From Phycisphaerae bacterium (GTDB taxonomy: Bacteria > Planctomycetota > Phycisphaerae > Phycisphaerales > UBA1924), in the NCBI GenBank assembly GCA_016794945.1, contig JAEUIX010000238.1, positions 1 through 5,664 on the forward strand: 5,664 nucleotides of DNA, written 5' to 3'. Shown one piece after another: positions 1 through 5,664 of the stretch (the stretch's first letter is position 1; each line of letters begins with the position of its first letter). Under the pieces are notes generated by a model. That model did no database searches, was not told the origin of the DNA, and worked only from the letters and a program-made list of their open reading frames with translations. Position numbers and translations under genes: made by a program.

Positions 1-2
1 CC

Positions 3-203
3 GCCAAGCCCGTCAGCATCGTCCAACGCTTCCACATCGACGCCATACCGACCTCCGTGTTCTGGTTTCTGGCCGCGGCCGCGCCGACCGCGATCTGGTT
101 CCATGCCGTTCGCACGAACTCCCGTGCGAAGGGTGCATTTCTAGCCGATCCGCCGGGGGTGTCAAATCGCGCACGCCCGAGGCACGCGTTCAAGGAATGT
201 TGA
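3..203 (+). CDS. C-terminal end of an unrecognised membrane-associated protein (5' partial)
   Basis: The frame entering from the left edge stays open for 66 codons and stops with TGA at 201-203. In the first 40 codons 35 third positions are G or C, as expected for coding sequence in this GC-rich genome, while the frame one base earlier looks random. The visible protein has one hydrophobic segment (about residues 16-36, IPTSVFWFLAAAAPTAIWFH) followed by a basic stretch, the pattern of a membrane helix with a cytoplasmic tail. GC at third positions falls to 15 of 26 after residue 40, so the last 26 residues may be a poorly conserved tail or the result of a decayed or shifted end. The gene converges on the prepilin peptidase gene and overlaps its end by 14 nt. 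Helix-plus-basic endings occur in many planctomycete hypothetical proteins, but the cysteine-rich GYDLR-type tail often seen there is absent. I cannot assign a function. Confidence 0.5.
   Translation, partial: AKPVSIVQRFHIDAIPTSVFWFLAAAAPTAIWFHAVRTNSRAKGAFLADPPGVSNRARPRHAFKEC
109..130. other. Perfect 8-bp inverted repeat (hairpin), possible terminator
   Basis: TTCGCACG at 109-116 and CGTGCGAA at 123-130 pair perfectly around a 6-nt loop. The hairpin lies about 60 nt past the stop codon of the minus-strand prepilin peptidase gene, where an operon terminator might sit. It also falls where the plus-strand reading frame begins to lose its coding bias. The minus-strand transcript has no U-run after the stem; on the plus strand only a short ATTT follows. 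A classical intrinsic terminator is therefore not supported, and a chance palindrome inside coding sequence is possible. Confidence 0.3.
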
Positions 204-1641
204 TCGGCACTTCGGCGTGCGCCAGCAGAGTAATCAACCGCTCGATCAGCGGCTTGGTCACCATCACCAGGAAGGTGGCGATCGCCAGGTAGGGCCCGTA
301 TGGCAACGCCCGGGGTACCTTCCCGCCCGACAGCGGGCCAACCACCACCGCCCAGAACAACCCCACGAACGCGGCGGCGAAGAACGCCAGCGTCGCGTCG
401 ATCCACCCCAGGCACGCCCCCACCGCCGCCATCAGATGGACGTCGCCCAACCCCATCGCTTCCTTGCCGAAGGCCAGGGAACCGAAGATCCGGACACCCC
501 AGACCAGCGCCCCGCCCGCGAGGTAGCCGAGCACCACCCCCGCGAGCACCAGCAGCCACAGGTCCGGCAAGGGCCCGGATGTGATCTGGGCGACGCCCGT
601 CTCGGGGTCGACCATCGGCCCCGGGGTTTCCGTCAGGCGGTGCGCCAGCCAACCCCCGGCGATTCCGAGCAGGGCCGGTGGACCCAAGAATGCCAGTTCC
701 TTGACCATTTCCCGGCGGGCGTGGGGGTACGCGACCCACATCTCGGTCGGGTTGTCGGTGCCGCCCTCGGCATCGTTCCGACCTGTCGAACCCGAGTCAG
801 ACCCCTGGGACCTCTGAGCTTCAACGTGCCGCTGCTCCCATTCCTCGTAGTCGGCGAAGGACCGTCGAATCAGGCCAGTCCGGACGAGCACCAGGGACAC
901 GCCCAAGCCGATCACGGCCCCCCCACAGGCCCCGATCCACCACCAGGCGTCGCTCGGTGCCTTGGGAGCGGGGGTCGGGATGGTCCATAGCCACCCCCGC
1001 GCCACCCGAGGCAGGTGCCCCGTGGACTTCTGGATCCACAGGGCGTGAAGCGGGTGAGCGACCAAAGCCACGATCGTGGCGAACCACGGCAGGAAGAGCG
1101 GGATCGTGAACGTCTTGGCGTCCACGAGGGTCATCGCGGCCAATGATCCGACCAAGGCGACGCACACGACAAACGCCGGCCATGTGAGCCCGGCGCCGCT
1201 TTGGGCCCATTCCGGCTTGATCGCAGACCAGTCGATCCCAAACCAGACCCCTCGGTCCGGGGCGTAGGCGACCGGATCAGGGACCACGTACCACAGGACA
1301 TAGAGCCCGGCGAACAGCAGCGCGACCGCCAGTTCGACCAGGGGGTACTCGGGACTGATCCGCGACTTGCAGTATCGACACCGACCTCGCCAGATCAGCC
1401 AACCGAGGATCGGGATGTTCTCCCGCCAGGTGAGCCGGGTCTCGCAGGAGGGGCAGCGGCTCGGGGGTGAGACGATGTCCAACCCCAATGGAACCCGGTA
1501 CGCGATGACGTTGATCAACGACCCCACGCACGCGCCCAAGGCGAACACGAACAGGACCGGGGTCCAGCGTGCCAGCAGCAGCACCGTCTCGTAGGAGGCG
1601 TCGATCCAGCCCGGCACCGATTGAATGGCAATCCACGCCAT
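190..1641 (-). CDS. pilD: Bifunctional prepilin peptidase / N-methyltransferase (A24A family) with a large central insertion
   Basis: This integral membrane aspartic protease (483 aa) is predicted to cleave the leader of type IV prepilins or type II secretion pseudopilins and to methylate the new N-terminus. The N-terminal domain (about residues 25-115) has a first membrane helix with GSLINVIAYRVP, then two cysteine pairs, CPSC (63-66) and CRYC (88-91), the zinc-binding pattern of the methylating domain (PF06750). The A24 peptidase part carries the first catalytic aspartate in VDAKTFTIP (Asp174) and the second in MGLGDVHL (Asp400), followed by the typical LPYGPYLA near residue 447. The family usually has 260-290 residues with about 60 between the aspartates; here the gap is 226. 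The extra part holds two probable membrane helices (about 234-254 and 316-333) around a charged stretch (262-313). The ATG has a good ribosome binding site. It is the last gene of the putative operon, 55 nt after xseB. No pilin gene is visible. Family assignment is secure; the substrate is not known. Confidence 0.93.
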   Translation of the reverse strand: MAWIAIQSVPGWIDASYETVLLLARWTPVLFVFALGACVGSLINVIAYRVPLGLDIVSPPSRCPSCETRLTWRENIPILGWLIWRGRCRYCKSRISPEYPLVELAVALLFAGLYVLWYVVPDPVAYAPDRGVWFGIDWSAIKPEWAQSGAGLTWPAFVVCVALVGSLAAMTLVDAKTFTIPLFLPWFATIVALVAHPLHALWIQKSTGHLPRVARGWLWTIPTPAPKAPSDAWWWIGACGGAVIGLGVSLVLVRTGLIRRSFADYEEWEQRHVEAQRSQGSDSGSTGRNDAEGGTDNPTEMWVAYPHARREMVKELAFLGPPALLGIAGGWLAHRLTETPGPMVDPETGVAQITSGPLPDLWLLVLAGVVLGYLAGGALVWGVRIFGSLAFGKEAMGLGDVHLMAAVGACLGWIDATLAFFAAAFVGLFWAVVVGPLSGGKVPRALPYGPYLAIATFLVMVTKPLIERLITLLAHAEVPINIP

Positions 1642-1646
1642 GGGAG

Positions 1647-1653
1647 CCTCTCT
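1647..1653 (-). promoter_or_regulatory. Ribosome binding site of the prepilin peptidase gene
   Basis: AGAGAGG on the minus strand ends 5 nt before the ATG at 1641. It is the only strong Shine-Dalgarno-like site seen before a gene start in this window. It supports that start and suggests the gene can be translated independently of xseB upstream. Confidence 0.6.
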
Positions 1654-1696
1654 GGATCGGCTCGCCCGCCCGGCCCCCTGAAACCGATGCCGCCGA

Positions 1697-1969
1697 TCAG
1701 CCGCTCCGCTTGGAACCCTTGAGGCCTTCGGCCTCCCCCATGGCCGCCTGCATCTGCCCGGTCAGATCCGTGAACTTCTGCTCCACGCGCTGGTGGATCT
1801 CCCGGCAGTGCTTGGCCAGAGCCACGCCCCGCTCGTACGCCGCGATCGACGCCTCGAGACCGATTTCCCCCGATTCGATGTTGGCGATGATGGCCTCGAG
1901 CTCCGCTTGAGCGTCCTCGTAGGACATCTCGGGGTCCACGGGCTGGTTCGCGGGGGTCTTCCGTGCCAC
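1697..1969 (-). CDS. xseB: Exodeoxyribonuclease VII small subunit
   Basis: XseB is the small helical subunit of exonuclease VII; several copies bind each XseA to form the active cytoplasmic nuclease. The 90-residue product shows the family pattern: SYEDAQAELEAIIANIESGE (residues 16-35), then a second helix containing LEASIAAYERGVALAKHC (38-55), and a charged region through VEQKFTDL (62-69). The E. coli protein has about 80 residues. The longest frame begins with GTG at 1969, 27 nt after the xseA stop, without a clear ribosome binding site. An in-frame ATG at 1927 (Met15) would give 76 residues and begin exactly at the conserved part, so the start is uncertain. Its position directly behind xseA fits joint production of the two subunits. 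The C-terminus (GLKGSKRSG) is short and basic. Confidence 0.93.
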   Translation of the reverse strand: MARKTPANQPVDPEMSYEDAQAELEAIIANIESGEIGLEASIAAYERGVALAKHCREIHQRVEQKFTDLTGQMQAAMGEAEGLKGSKRSG

Positions 1970-1996
1970 GAGACCAATGTAGCCGACTTGGCGGTC

Positions 1997-3490
1997 TCAC
2001 GCGAACAGACCGGGGCCGTCATCGGACGGGCGATGCCGCCGTCGTGCCGCCCTCGGCCGCGTCGGAGGCGCGGGAAGGGCCGTCGCGGGCGCCAGGGGAT
2101 CGCTCGAGACCCTCCGAACGACGGACTCGAGCGTTCCATCGGCCAGGCGGGTGGTAATCGGCTGCCCCGGGGGTGCGTCGGAGGGCCGGCGGACGACCCG
2201 CCCGCGCTCGTCAAACGTCACCGAATAGCCGCGGGCCAGGACCGCTTGCGGACCGACCAGGCTCAACTGTCGCTGAAGTCCGTCCAGCACGTCCAGGTGG
2301 CGTGCTGCCTGTGCCTGCCACGCATCCCGCAACGCGAGGGCGATGGGCCGCGGGTCCGCGGCTTCAATCCGCCGGGCCGCGGCCTCGCGCAGCCGGTCGG
2401 CCAACGCCCGCAAGCCGGCGGAACGCTGGGCGTAGACGGCGGACGGGCGGGATCGTTCCAATCGCGCCACGGCCTGTTCCAGCCGCCGGGCCGCGGCCTG
2501 GGATCGAGCGTGCACGGCCGAGGTCAGGTGGCGTGTGTTGGACCGCAGAGACTCCCCCGCCGCTCGGGCCGAACGGTTCAGCGACTGCCGCATGCGGGCG
2601 ACGAGCAGTTCAAGCTGCTCGCGGAGCGCGGCCCGATCGGGCGTGAGCCGCATGGCTGCCTGTGTGGGGGTCGCGCATCGCTCGTCGGCTACGAGTTCCG
2701 CGATGGTGGTGTCGGTTTCATGGCCGATGGCCGCCGCGACCGGGACCGGGCACTGGACGATCGCCTCGGCGACGGTTCTCTCGTTGAACGCCCAGAGATC
2801 TTCGATGGAGCCGCCGCCCCGGGTGACGATCACCGCGTCGATACCCAGCGCACGGTGCCGCGAGCCGACCCAGCGCAGGGCGCGGGCGACCGAAGGAGCC
2901 GCGTCCGGCCCCTGCACCAGAACGTCGATGAAGGCAACGTCGACGGCGGGGCAACGCGCCCGCATCGTGGCCAGCACGTCCTGCAGCGCCGCCCCCGTTC
3001 GGCTGGTGATCACCGCGATGCGCCGCGGAAACGACGGCAGGGGTCGCTTGCGGCCCGGATCCATCCACCCAAGTCCACGGACCTCCGCGACGAGCTTCTG
3101 GAACGCCAGTTGCAGGGCGCCCAGACCGACCGGTTCGATCCCCTCGACGTAGAACGACACGCGACCCTGCGGCTTGTAGAACTCGACACGCCCGGTGACA
3201 ATGACCTCCCGACCGTCGGCGGGCACGAAGCCGGCGGCCTTGGCCCGGTTGGCGAACATGACGCAGGAGATCACGGCGTCGGAGTCCTTGACCGCGAAGT
3301 ACCAGTGACCCCGATGGGTGAAGTTGCTCACCTCGCCGATGAGCCGAACCGGCGTCGGCAGCGCGCGCAGCGCACCTTCCACCATCGCCGCCAACTGGCC
3401 GACGCGCAGCGGCGCGGGGACCGCACCGGCCGTCGGACCACTCGGCTTGGCCGCGGCCATCTTGGCGGGATCGAAGGGCAGCCGGCTCAC
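1997..3490 (-). CDS. xseA: Exodeoxyribonuclease VII large (catalytic) subunit
   Basis: XseA is the catalytic subunit of exonuclease VII, which degrades single-stranded DNA from both ends into oligonucleotides without needing a metal ion and acts in DNA repair. The 497-residue product has an N-terminal OB-fold (about 27-125) with GEVSNFTHRGHWYFAVKD (52-69), then the catalytic domain with LQDVL (Asp171), TRGGGSIEDLWAFNE (Arg224) and AIGHETD (His257, Asp260). These match the four residues known to be essential in E. coli (Asp155, Arg205, His238, Asp241), with the same 33-residue Arg-His spacing. A long helical, probably coiled-coil region follows (about 280-412), where XseB binds, and then the conserved VLARGYSV (417-424). 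The GTG start at 3490 overlaps the glycosyltransferase stop as GTGA, suggesting translational coupling; an in-frame ATG at 3460 (Met11) is an alternative. RCATPTQAA (271-279) replaces the usual RAPTPTAAA, a mild change. The last 37 residues form a proline- and arginine-rich tail beyond the usual end (E. coli has 456 residues). Confidence 0.96.
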   Translation of the reverse strand: MSRLPFDPAKMAAAKPSGPTAGAVPAPLRVGQLAAMVEGALRALPTPVRLIGEVSNFTHRGHWYFAVKDSDAVISCVMFANRAKAAGFVPADGREVIVTGRVEFYKPQGRVSFYVEGIEPVGLGALQLAFQKLVAEVRGLGWMDPGRKRPLPSFPRRIAVITSRTGAALQDVLATMRARCPAVDVAFIDVLVQGPDAAPSVARALRWVGSRHRALGIDAVIVTRGGGSIEDLWAFNERTVAEAIVQCPVPVAAAIGHETDTTIAELVADERCATPTQAAMRLTPDRAALREQLELLVARMRQSLNRSARAAGESLRSNTRHLTSAVHARSQAAARRLEQAVARLERSRPSAVYAQRSAGLRALADRLREAAARRIEAADPRPIALALRDAWQAQAARHLDVLDGLQRQLSLVGPQAVLARGYSVTFDERGRVVRRPSDAPPGQPITTRLADGTLESVVRRVSSDPLAPATALPAPPTRPRAARRRHRPSDDGPGLFA

Positions 3491-4632
3491 GAGGCCGCCC
3501 CGGCGCCGAGCCCGTTTCGGGAAGTGAATCGCCGCCCCCAGGACTGGTACACCTTCAGCACGGCCGCCACCTGTGCGCTGGCCAGACGATTCGCGCCGAT
3601 CCACTGCCTGGCGGAAGCGGCGAAGGGAGCTTCGGGCTGGTGGCCGAGCACGGGGCGGAGAACCGAGGCCCAGGCATCGGCCGTGGGCCGCGCGACCGTG
3701 GCGCAGGTCGTCGCGGGCACGATCGCCGAGACGACCGGGTCCGGCGCGGCGATCACGGGCATGCCGTGGGCCATGGCGTCGAGCACGAGCGTTCGCTGCT
3801 CGCCGAGGGTCTCGGGCAACACCAGCGCATCGGCCTGGAGCACCAGCTCGCGCTTTCCTTCGAGTTCGGCGATGATGCTGAGCCGGTGCTGCATCTCCAG
3901 AGTGCGGGCGACCTTCCACAATCCGCAGCGGAGGGCACACTCCGCGTCCACGAAGACCATGAGGTCGATGGCCGGTTGCGGGCCCGGGGCCGCCAGCGCT
4001 GCCAGGCCGGCCAGGGCGGCATGAACCGCCGACGGCTGCGCCCCCGAGGCCAGGAGCACGGCCGTGCGGGTCTGTCCGGCGCGCGGGGCCGGGTTGACCG
4101 ACTCGGGCAGGTGCACGCCCCACGGCGCGGGGACGATCGTCGCACCCGGCGCCAGTCGTGCCAGCGGCTGCACCAACCGGTCATCGGCCGCGATGACCAC
4201 GGTCCGCTCGCTGCCGCCGCTGGATTTCATGCGGCCCATCGCCCGGACCAGGGCCCGCCCGCACGCGGGGCGCCACGCTTCGAGGACGAGCACCGTGCCG
4301 GTTCTCGCGGCCAATTCGGCCGCGAGCGGCCACCCCTGCTCGCCGAAGGCGTGGACCAGGTCAAAGACGCGCTCGTCGGGCCCCGGCGGCGCGACGCCCA
4401 GGATGGATCGGATGAGCACTCCCGCCCTCAGGCCTTCGGTCCACGGAAGCCCGCTGTCGCTGAAACCGATGGGCGTGGAGTACACGCCCAGCGATTCGCC
4501 ATCCTCGGTCCACCCGTGCGGCACCGCGTGGAGGACCCGCACGCCCTCGTCGGCCAGGCCCACCTCCAGGCGGGTCAGCAGCTTTCGCTCCCGCCTGAGA
4601 AACGACCGGTCTGGCAGCACGAGCACGCGCAC
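3487..4632 (-). CDS. GT4-like glycosyltransferase with degenerate active-site motif
   Basis: The 381-residue product looks like a two-domain GT-B protein of the glycosyltransferase family 4 type, soluble or peripheral, with no signal peptide or membrane helix. The N-terminal domain starts with VRVLVLPDRSFLRRERKL, includes DLVHAFGEQGWPLAAELA (91-108), and leads into a hinge at VPAPWGVHLP (167-176). The C-terminal domain contains ADALVLPETLGEQRTLVLDA (267-286) followed by MAHGMPVIAAPD, the position of the sugar-nucleotide site. In active GT4 enzymes this segment carries a Glu-x7-Glu pair; alignment here gives Gly277 and Asp285. The usual Arg...Lys-Gly motif at the start of the second domain is also not seen in AVLLASGAQPSAVHAALAGL (191-210). 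It may therefore be a divergent enzyme or an inactive relative. The GTG start at 4632 lies 8 nt after the ABC ATPase stop; a second GTG at 4626 is possible. The stop overlaps the xseA start. Donor and acceptor are unknown. Confidence 0.72.
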   Translation of the reverse strand: MRVLVLPDRSFLRRERKLLTRLEVGLADEGVRVLHAVPHGWTEDGESLGVYSTPIGFSDSGLPWTEGLRAGVLIRSILGVAPPGPDERVFDLVHAFGEQGWPLAAELAARTGTVLVLEAWRPACGRALVRAMGRMKSSGGSERTVVIAADDRLVQPLARLAPGATIVPAPWGVHLPESVNPAPRAGQTRTAVLLASGAQPSAVHAALAGLAALAAPGPQPAIDLMVFVDAECALRCGLWKVARTLEMQHRLSIIAELEGKRELVLQADALVLPETLGEQRTLVLDAMAHGMPVIAAPDPVVSAIVPATTCATVARPTADAWASVLRPVLGHQPEAPFAASARQWIGANRLASAQVAAVLKVYQSWGRRFTSRNGLGAGAAS

Positions 4633-4640
4633 GGCGAAGC

Positions 4641-5664
4641 CTATCGCGCCGCGCCCGCGCCGGTCGCGTCCACCGCCGACGGATCGGGCGCGGTGGCCTG
4701 CATCGCGTCGAGTTCCGCCGTGCGCCAGAGCGCCACCCAGCGACCGGGCTCGACCTCGTGCAGCACGCTCGAACCGCCGGGCCCCGGGCGGGCCAGGGCC
4801 GCGGCGGGCGGCCGGTGGTCGGGCCACCAGGCGGTCCAGCCGTCGCGCCCGGCGACCCGCCGAAACGCCGATGGATCGGCCACCACGTCGCGAACGGTGA
4901 CCAGTCGCTCGGCGGCCCGGTGCAGCGCGGGGGTGCAGGCCATGAGCCCGCGCGTGTACGGGTGCAACGGACGCCGAAGCAGCGATGGGACCGCGGCGCA
5001 TTCCACCACCCGCCCCGCGTACATCACGCAGGCGACGTGGGCGTACCGCGCCACCAGGCCCAGCGCGTGCGTGATCAGCACCACACCCAGCCCGCGCGAC
5101 CGCTGCAGCGAACCGATGAGGTCGAGGATCTGCGCCTGCACCGTCACGTCCAGCGCCGTGGTCGGCTCGTCGGCCAGCAGCAGCGAGGGCCGGCACGCCA
5201 AGGCCATCGCGATCATCACCCGCTGGCGCATGCCGCCGGAGAACTGGTGCGGGAAGTCGTCCAACCGCCGCTCGGCGTCGTCGATGCCCACGTCCGCGAG
5301 CGCGGCGGCGGCGGCGGCGCGGGCCTTGGCGCGGCCCACCGGCTGGTGCAGGCGCACCGCCTCGACGATCTGATCCCCCACGCTGTAGACGGGGTTGAGC
5401 GAGCTCATCGGCTCCTGGAAGATCATGGCGATGCGGCGGCCCCGCACGGCACGCATCCGGCGCGCCGACAACGCCAGCAGGTCGCACTCGGGCTCTGGTC
5501 CTTCGGCGGCCAGAAGGGCCCGACCGGAGATGATCCTGGCGGGAGGTTCGGGCAGCAGACGCAGGAGGCTCAGCGCCGTCACGCTCTTGCCGCTGCCCGA
5601 CTCGCCGACCACCGCGAGCGTTTGCCCGCGGCGCACGGTGAACGAGACCCCGTCGACGGCGTTG
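4641..5664 (-). CDS. dppD: Oligopeptide/dipeptide ABC importer ATP-binding protein (N-terminus cut by window edge)
   Basis: This is the nucleotide-binding subunit of a peptide-type (Opp/Dpp/nickel) ABC importer, which hydrolyses ATP at the inner face of the membrane. In window: 340 residues, beginning [14 protein letters not shown] at the edge; roughly 20-30 N-terminal residues are missing. Motifs (numbered from the first visible residue) are Walker A GESGSGKS (20-27), Q-loop [10 protein letters not shown] (Gln83), signature FSGGMRQR (141-148), Walker [14 protein letters not shown] with Asp165-Glu166, and the H-loop LITH (His199). All catalytic residues are present. LHPYTRGL (233-240) marks the peptide-importer subfamily. 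Family members normally end with a cysteine-rich motif (GC.F.PRCP...C); here no cysteine occurs after residue 243, though the region still ends in [12 protein letters not shown], resembling the usual family ending. Permease and binding-protein genes are not in view and may lie upstream. Family sure; the Dpp rather than Opp label and the substrate are guesses. Confidence 0.92.
   Translation of the reverse strand, partial: NAVDGVSFTVRRGQTLAVVGESGSGKSVTALSLLRLLPEPPARIISGRALLAAEGPEPECDLLALSARRMRAVRGRRIAMIFQEPMSSLNPVYSVGDQIVEAVRLHQPVGRAKARAAAAAALADVGIDDAERRLDDFPHQFSGGMRQRVMIAMALACRPSLLLADEPTTALDVTVQAQILDLIGSLQRSRGLGVVLITHALGLVARYAHVACVMYAGRVVECAAVPSLLRRPLHPYTRGLMACTPALHRAAERLVTVRDVVADPSAFRRVAGRDGWTAWWPDHRPPAAALARPGPGGSSVLHEVEPGRWVALWRTAELDAMQATAPDPSAVDATGAGAAR
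5302..5319. repeat. Short GCG triplet repeat (six units) coding for an alanine run
   Basis: Six perfect GCG units on the plus strand read as consecutive GCC alanine codons in the ABC ATPase. They lie in the helical region between the Q-loop and the signature motif, where family members usually have alternating Arg, Ala and Glu residues. It is a small in-frame repeat that could vary in length by whole codons without breaking the gene. Confidence 0.5.

Noticed and set aside
1721..1735. Hairpin GAGGCC-TTC-GGCCTC near the end of xseB as a terminator
   Set aside because: It lies within coding sequence (EAEGL codons), has no following T-run on either strand, and a terminator here would cut off the last codons of xseB.
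1793..4024. Very long open frame (743 codons) on the plus strand opposite xseA and the glycosyltransferase gene
   Set aside because: It lies antisense to genes with clear family motifs, and its product is low-complexity, rich in Arg, Gly and Pro with no recognisable domain. Long antisense frames without stops are expected in GC-rich genes.
3491..4123. Upstream extension of the xseA frame giving a 708-residue protein
   Set aside because: The extra part overlaps the glycosyltransferase gene in another frame and reads as Arg/Gly/Ala-rich sequence. XseA homology begins just after the GTG at 3490.
3640..5373. Second long plus-strand open frame (577 codons) opposite the glycosyltransferase and ABC genes
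   Set aside because: Same reasoning: antisense to well-supported genes, composition typical of a shadow frame, no motif.
4633..5487. Upstream extension of the glycosyltransferase frame giving a 666-residue protein
   Set aside because: The extension is antisense-like, Arg/Ala-rich sequence overlapping the ABC ATPase gene. The natural N-terminal beta strand VRVLVLP begins at 4632.
5634..5636. GTG at 5636 as the start of the ABC ATPase
   Set aside because: The frame stays open to the window edge and upstream residues NAVDGVSFT match the conserved region before Walker A, so the real start is outside the window.

Overview
The window is GC-rich bacterial chromosome, densely packed with genes. All genes but one lie on the minus strand, so transcription of the main block runs from high to low coordinates. 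The codon bias, the frequent GTG starts and a prepilin peptidase with a large insertion between its catalytic aspartates would fit a planctomycete, perhaps a member of the Phycisphaerae. That placement is inference from protein style; no rRNA or other marker is present.

Reading the minus strand in order: (1) 5664-4641, the ATPase subunit of an oligopeptide/dipeptide-type ABC importer, cut at its N-terminus by the window edge; (2) 4632-3487, a GT-B-fold, GT4-like glycosyltransferase with degenerate signature residues; (3) 3490-1997, XseA, the exonuclease VII large subunit; (4) 1969-1697, XseB, the exonuclease VII small subunit; (5) 1641-190, a bifunctional prepilin peptidase/N-methyltransferase of the PilD type. 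The junctions are 8 nt, a 4-nt overlap, 27 nt and 55 nt, so the five genes probably form one operon whose promoter lies beyond the right edge. On the plus strand, 3-203 is the C-terminal end of a membrane-associated protein that meets the peptidase gene tail to tail, with a 14-nt overlap.

XseA and XseB together form exonuclease VII, a single-strand-specific nuclease used in DNA repair. The other genes serve unrelated tasks: peptide uptake, sugar transfer, and processing of type IV pilin or type II secretion pseudopilins. The grouping therefore looks like a housekeeping gene string, not a dedicated system. I found no RNA genes, CRISPR array, mobile element, defence system or other new system. 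No stretch over 300 bases lacks a gene. The points worth a second look are family deviations: the peptidase insertion, the altered glycosyltransferase active-site motif, a cysteine-free C-terminus on the ABC ATPase, a basic proline-rich tail on XseA, and a hairpin where coding signal fades in the plus-strand gene end.
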